Below are positions 61,187 to 64,000 of a stretch of DNA of 64,000 nt, in pieces. Each line of letters begins with the position of its first letter. Positions within the stretch are counted from its first letter, which is position 1. The stretch lies in the NCBI GenBank assembly GCA_018266255.1, contig JAFEAT010000010.1:1-64000 (forward strand), in the 5' to 3' direction. A program made the translations under genes and the position numbers. The notes under the pieces were generated by a model. It was not told the DNA's origin, searched no databases, and saw only the letters and a list, made by a program, of their open reading frames with translations. The stretch is from Cyanobacteria bacterium SZAS-4. GTDB taxonomy: Bacteria > Cyanobacteriota > Vampirovibrionia > Obscuribacterales > Obscuribacteraceae.

Positions 61187-61328
61187 ATTGTGTGGAGAGA
61201 GTTTCCAGCACCGAAAAAGTCTGCGTTTTTCGCTTAACACGGCTATAGATAAAGCCTTGGTGAATGTACTAGCCCCCTCTGGTCATGCGGATCTAGAATG
61301 GGTATGCAGTCTTCAAAGGAGGCAGCTC

Positions 61329-61616
61329 ATGAACGCTAAATCCTCTATTTGTCTAACTCTTACGCTCTTTGCGATGGCTACTGTGCAACCTTGCTGGGCA
61401 CAGCTTATCGACCCATCAACAGAGATGAGGGCTCCTGTTTCGGTTCCTGGCAGACGCGCATTTGACCTGCATAAACCCGGCATGAGTCCAGAGGTCATCA
61501 GGCCTGGCGTGATGGATGCACCACGACGAGCTGAACTGCGTCGGATGTCACCCGCAGTGTTCGAGCAGATCGGGCAGCTCAAAGAATCGATGCCACGTCA
61601 TCTCGGCGTTCACTAA
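61329..61616 (+). CDS. Small secreted protein (95 aa)
   Basis: The ATG at 61329 follows a strong ribosome-binding site (AAAGGAGGCAGCTC). A signal peptide is clear (MNAKSSICLTLTLFAMATV, then QPCWAQ with cleavage near CWA). The mature ~70 residues are Pro/Arg-rich, with no known domain. A longer in-frame reading from 61188 is rejected because it places the signal peptide internally. Confidence 0.72.
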   Translation: MNAKSSICLTLTLFAMATVQPCWAQLIDPSTEMRAPVSVPGRRAFDLHKPGMSPEVIRPGVMDAPRRAELRRMSPAVFEQIGQLKESMPRHLGVH

Positions 61617-61665
61617 CAGGTGAAGCAGCAGGGAGTGTTGTAGCAGTCGCGTCCGTGTCTGGTGG

Positions 61666-62325
61666 CTACGGAGTTGCGTCCGTCTCTGGTGGCGGCAAAA
61701 TAGGTTTCTTAGGAGCTTGAGCTTCTTCGGGGGTTGCTTCGTGCTCAGCTTTGCCTTCTAGCTGTCGGTCCGAGGGCTTGAAGTGCTCTTTCAAAATGTC
61801 TTGCGCTATGTCGAAATAGCGAGAGCCGGCTTGAATTCTTTCCAGGTCTTTCAACGCCGCTTCGTCTTCGCCGTTCGCATCCAATCTTTCCATTGCATCT
61901 AGATACAAGGCCTGATTGAGCAGGTCGGATGGGTCGGCTCCGGGCATAGTGAAGAAGCCGGCCAATGGCGCGCCTCGCAGCACCGTGATAGCAGCGCGGT
62001 AATTCCGCTGCATGATGCTCTGTTCTGCCTGGTGAGTGATATAGATGTTTATCAGACCGATGGTGAAGCCGCCCATCGCAACAAGTAATCCAAGTGCGAG
62101 AATCAAGTCGAGCACCATCGGATGCTTGTAGCCGTGTTTTTCCGAGCCCAATTTGGGTTGTTCAAGGACTTCGTCGAGAATGTTCGAAACGTGGTGCTGT
62201 GTCAGCTTTTGAGACTTGGCACCGTCTCCGGTTGCGGGAGTTACTGGTGCTGGGTCCGCAACATCAGGCTGCGACGGCTCTTTCGACTCCGTCGTTCCAT
62301 CTATTTTCTCTTCCGAGTCTGCCAT
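61666..62325 (-). CDS. Single-TM protein with acidic N-terminal tail
   Basis: The 219-residue protein has a polar, Asp/Glu/Pro-rich cytoplasmic tail (about 1-68), one membrane helix (about 70-93, VLDLILALGLLVAMGGFTIGL), and an external helical part resembling one or two TPR-like pairs (about 100-170), then a Pro-rich end. No family recognised. It is transcribed leftward from near the start region shared with the HEAT-repeat gene's end. Confidence 0.7.
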   Translation of the reverse strand: MADSEEKIDGTTESKEPSQPDVADPAPVTPATGDGAKSQKLTQHHVSNILDEVLEQPKLGSEKHGYKHPMVLDLILALGLLVAMGGFTIGLINIYITHQAEQSIMQRNYRAAITVLRGAPLAGFFTMPGADPSDLLNQALYLDAMERLDANGEDEAALKDLERIQAGSRYFDIAQDILKEHFKPSDRQLEGKAEHEATPEEAQAPKKPILPPPETDATP

Positions 62326-62415
62326 CGCGACCTCTTCAAAGCTCTCAATCTGGCTGGACTTAATCTACCCTGTCTCCATCATACTAAAGCACAGCGAAGT
62401 AAGCCGACACGCTAA

Positions 62416-64000
62416 TCAGATTGCTTGTTGCGAGTCGAGAAACTCCTGAAGCTTCTTGCGTTTGAATTCATCGCTCTCTTTTTTCAAGCGCGCTTGAATT
62501 TCTGACTTGATCTTCGCTGCATGACCTTGCTCCCAAAGCTCAGAAAGAGTCACTTTCGCTTGTTTCGCAACAGAAATTTCGCGTGCACCAAACGCGTCCA
62601 GAACCTGTTCGAGTAGCTCGATAACATTCAAACGAGATACTCCCTCCAGCGCCACCACTCGCATTCCAGGCGACGAATCTGCAATTCCCTTCTTGAGCAC
62701 TTCTTGCATCGAGGTTTTCGACATCAGCGAGCTGTTTTTCTCATAAGCAGAAATCAGTGATACTAGCGCTCGTTCTCGCTTGTCTGGTGCGAAATCGTTG
62801 GTTGCACTCGTCAGCAGTGTCATCGAGTTTGGTGCCGGAAGGTTGCCCAGAGCTTTCAAAATTTGCCAATAAGTTTTTGCTTCTGTATCGTTCTCTTCAG
62901 CTACAGGCTGTTTGCTAGCCAGTCTGCTGACGCGGTCATCCAGATTTACCAGTTTTCCTACCATTGCTATCAGTGGCGTGGTGGCAGATAGGTCACCGAG
63001 TTCCTCTAGAGATTCGACTATCACATCGACTGGTCCAACTCCTTGATCCAGCATCCTGAGTAGCTCTGGAAGAGCCTTTTGCACATTTAGTTCACCGATT
63101 AGATGAATTGCATGTCGTTGATTACATGCTGACCATGATTTATCTTGCCAGTCGCTGTCTTTCAAACTCTCGATCAAGATTTTCGCCATTTCAGGCGAAC
63201 TGTACTTCTTGACCAGGTTGTCGAACTCTTGCTGTTTGTTCGACGGCGAGAATTGATTTTGTTTTGCCACCCATTCTGTCAACAGCATCGCAGCTCTAAT
63301 GCGCATAGGGTTAGGTGCTTGATCTGCAAGTGCACTTATTTGTGGAAGCAAATCTTCAAGCCGTGATTCTTCGATCAATTCAGCATTGAAGGTTTGGCCA
63401 GATGCTTGCAACAAGCCAATTACGAGAGCGCAACCGCCATCTTGAACGACTGAAGAGGAGCTGTTGATAAATTGACTTGGTTTGCGGTGACGGGCAATCG
63501 CAACTGCAGTGTAGTCTTGCAACGGATGATCGGAGAACAGCGCTTCCGACAATAATTCATAGACATCTTCGCGAGTTGAAGCCGCTAACGCTCCTGCAAC
63601 ATCGACGCGAAACCAGTGTTCGTCGGTGTTGATTAGCTTGCTCAGCGCCTCTTTCGCACGATCTGTAGAGAGTCGACCAAGCGCGTATGTCATATGACAG
63701 AAGGCCGCACTGCCATTATCTACGGTATCACTCAAGGCGCGACTGATTCGTTCATCTGCTCGGTCTATCTTTAAATGCGCCAGTACATTTGCCGCGTTCG
63801 CGCGAACGATCCAATCTGGGTGTCCAAGCGGATCTGAGTGGTTCGGCCAGGTAGTATCGTCCAAATCAGGAAGTAAGAGTTCGACTGCTTTAGTTTTATT
63901 TGGTGCAGCGTCAAAGATTGTTTTGAGTTTGTCGTCCCACCATAGTGGTTGCAACTTCAATGCTATGCCAAGCTGCAAACTGCTGCCGTTATCGATCGCG
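62416..64000 (-). CDS. HEAT-repeat protein (partial at the window edge)
   Basis: A leftward gene whose reading frame stays open to the right edge of the window, so its true start is outside; at least 528 codons are visible. The protein is made of helical HEAT/PBS-lyase-like repeats (HPDWIVRANAANVLAHLKID, WFRVDVAGALAAS, PMRIRAAMLLTEWV, SSPGMRVVALEGVSRL). Such repeats bind other proteins. It has no membrane segment in the visible part. It ends with KKLQEFLDSQQAI. Confidence 0.82.
   Translation of the reverse strand, partial: AIDNGSSLQLGIALKLQPLWWDDKLKTIFDAAPNKTKAVELLLPDLDDTTWPNHSDPLGHPDWIVRANAANVLAHLKIDRADERISRALSDTVDNGSAAFCHMTYALGRLSTDRAKEALSKLINTDEHWFRVDVAGALAASTREDVYELLSEALFSDHPLQDYTAVAIARHRKPSQFINSSSSVVQDGGCALVIGLLQASGQTFNAELIEESRLEDLLPQISALADQAPNPMRIRAAMLLTEWVAKQNQFSPSNKQQEFDNLVKKYSSPEMAKILIESLKDSDWQDKSWSACNQRHAIHLIGELNVQKALPELLRMLDQGVGPVDVIVESLEELGDLSATTPLIAMVGKLVNLDDRVSRLASKQPVAEENDTEAKTYWQILKALGNLPAPNSMTLLTSATNDFAPDKRERALVSLISAYEKNSSLMSKTSMQEVLKKGIADSSPGMRVVALEGVSRLNVIELLEQVLDAFGAREISVAKQAKVTLSELWEQGHAAKIKSEIQARLKKESDEFKRKKLQEFLDSQQAI

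Noticed and set aside
1..64000. Insertion sequences, prophage or integrase genes
   Set aside because: No transposase, integrase, phage structural gene or terminal inverted repeats were seen in any frame.

Overview
The window reads as ordinary chromosome of a free-living bacterium. It shows no phage, transposase or CRISPR array, coding density is high, and many genes overlap as ATGA or GTGA. An N-terminal-kinase/C-terminal-LRR protein, many TPR proteins, several TTG starts and a complete actinobacterial-type (group 1h) [NiFe] hydrogenase locus would fit a Melainabacteria/Vampirovibrionia (Obscuribacterales-like) genome. That placement is inference from gene style; no rRNA or other marker here settles it.

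Positions 1-14746 hold a divergent hydrogenase locus. Leftward from 9853 run a TPR protein, two tiny membrane proteins, a NifU-Rieske fusion, an NHL propeller protein, then hypF, hypC, a gmhA-like SIS gene, hypD, hypE, hypA and hypB (cut by the window edge). Rightward from 10056 run the small and large hydrogenase subunits, a small four-Cys protein resembling a HiPIP cluster site, a maturation protease, an unknown protein and a NiCoT-type nickel permease. Together they supply structural subunits, nickel, the Fe(CN)2CO centre, processing and probable electron carriers.

Positions 14743-26648 are mixed: a YegS/diacylglycerol-kinase-like protein, a secreted START/SRPBCC protein, tRNA-Ser(CGA), a Ser/Thr kinase fused to leucine-rich repeats, a DUF1348 protein, a protein with an EF-hand-like loop, TPR proteins, two linked methyltransferases, a PaaI-like thioesterase and speD.

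Positions 26241-34528 carry the most interesting accessory system. speD diverges from a tightly packed eight-gene run: SPFH/SHOCT protein, two DUF4178 proteins, a 46-residue peptide, DUF350, membrane-fused spermidine synthase, FAD-dependent amine-oxidase-like protein and a His-containing multi-TM protein. A K+-channel-like protein is convergent at its end. I propose a membrane-associated polyamine-type modification or stress system.

Positions 35784-45097 hold a secreted protein, an Asn/Tyr-rich prion-like protein, cysS, gltX, an RlpA-like protein, yebC and a large exported TPR protein. Positions 45156-52464 carry four sensor histidine kinases in an A-B-A'-B' tandem arrangement with no response regulator. 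Positions 52530-56336 are a dcw fragment (murD-ftsW-murG). Beyond it are small hypotheticals, a striking acidic repeat protein, gcvT-gcvH with strong hairpins around them, two small envelope proteins and a HEAT-repeat protein cut by the right edge.
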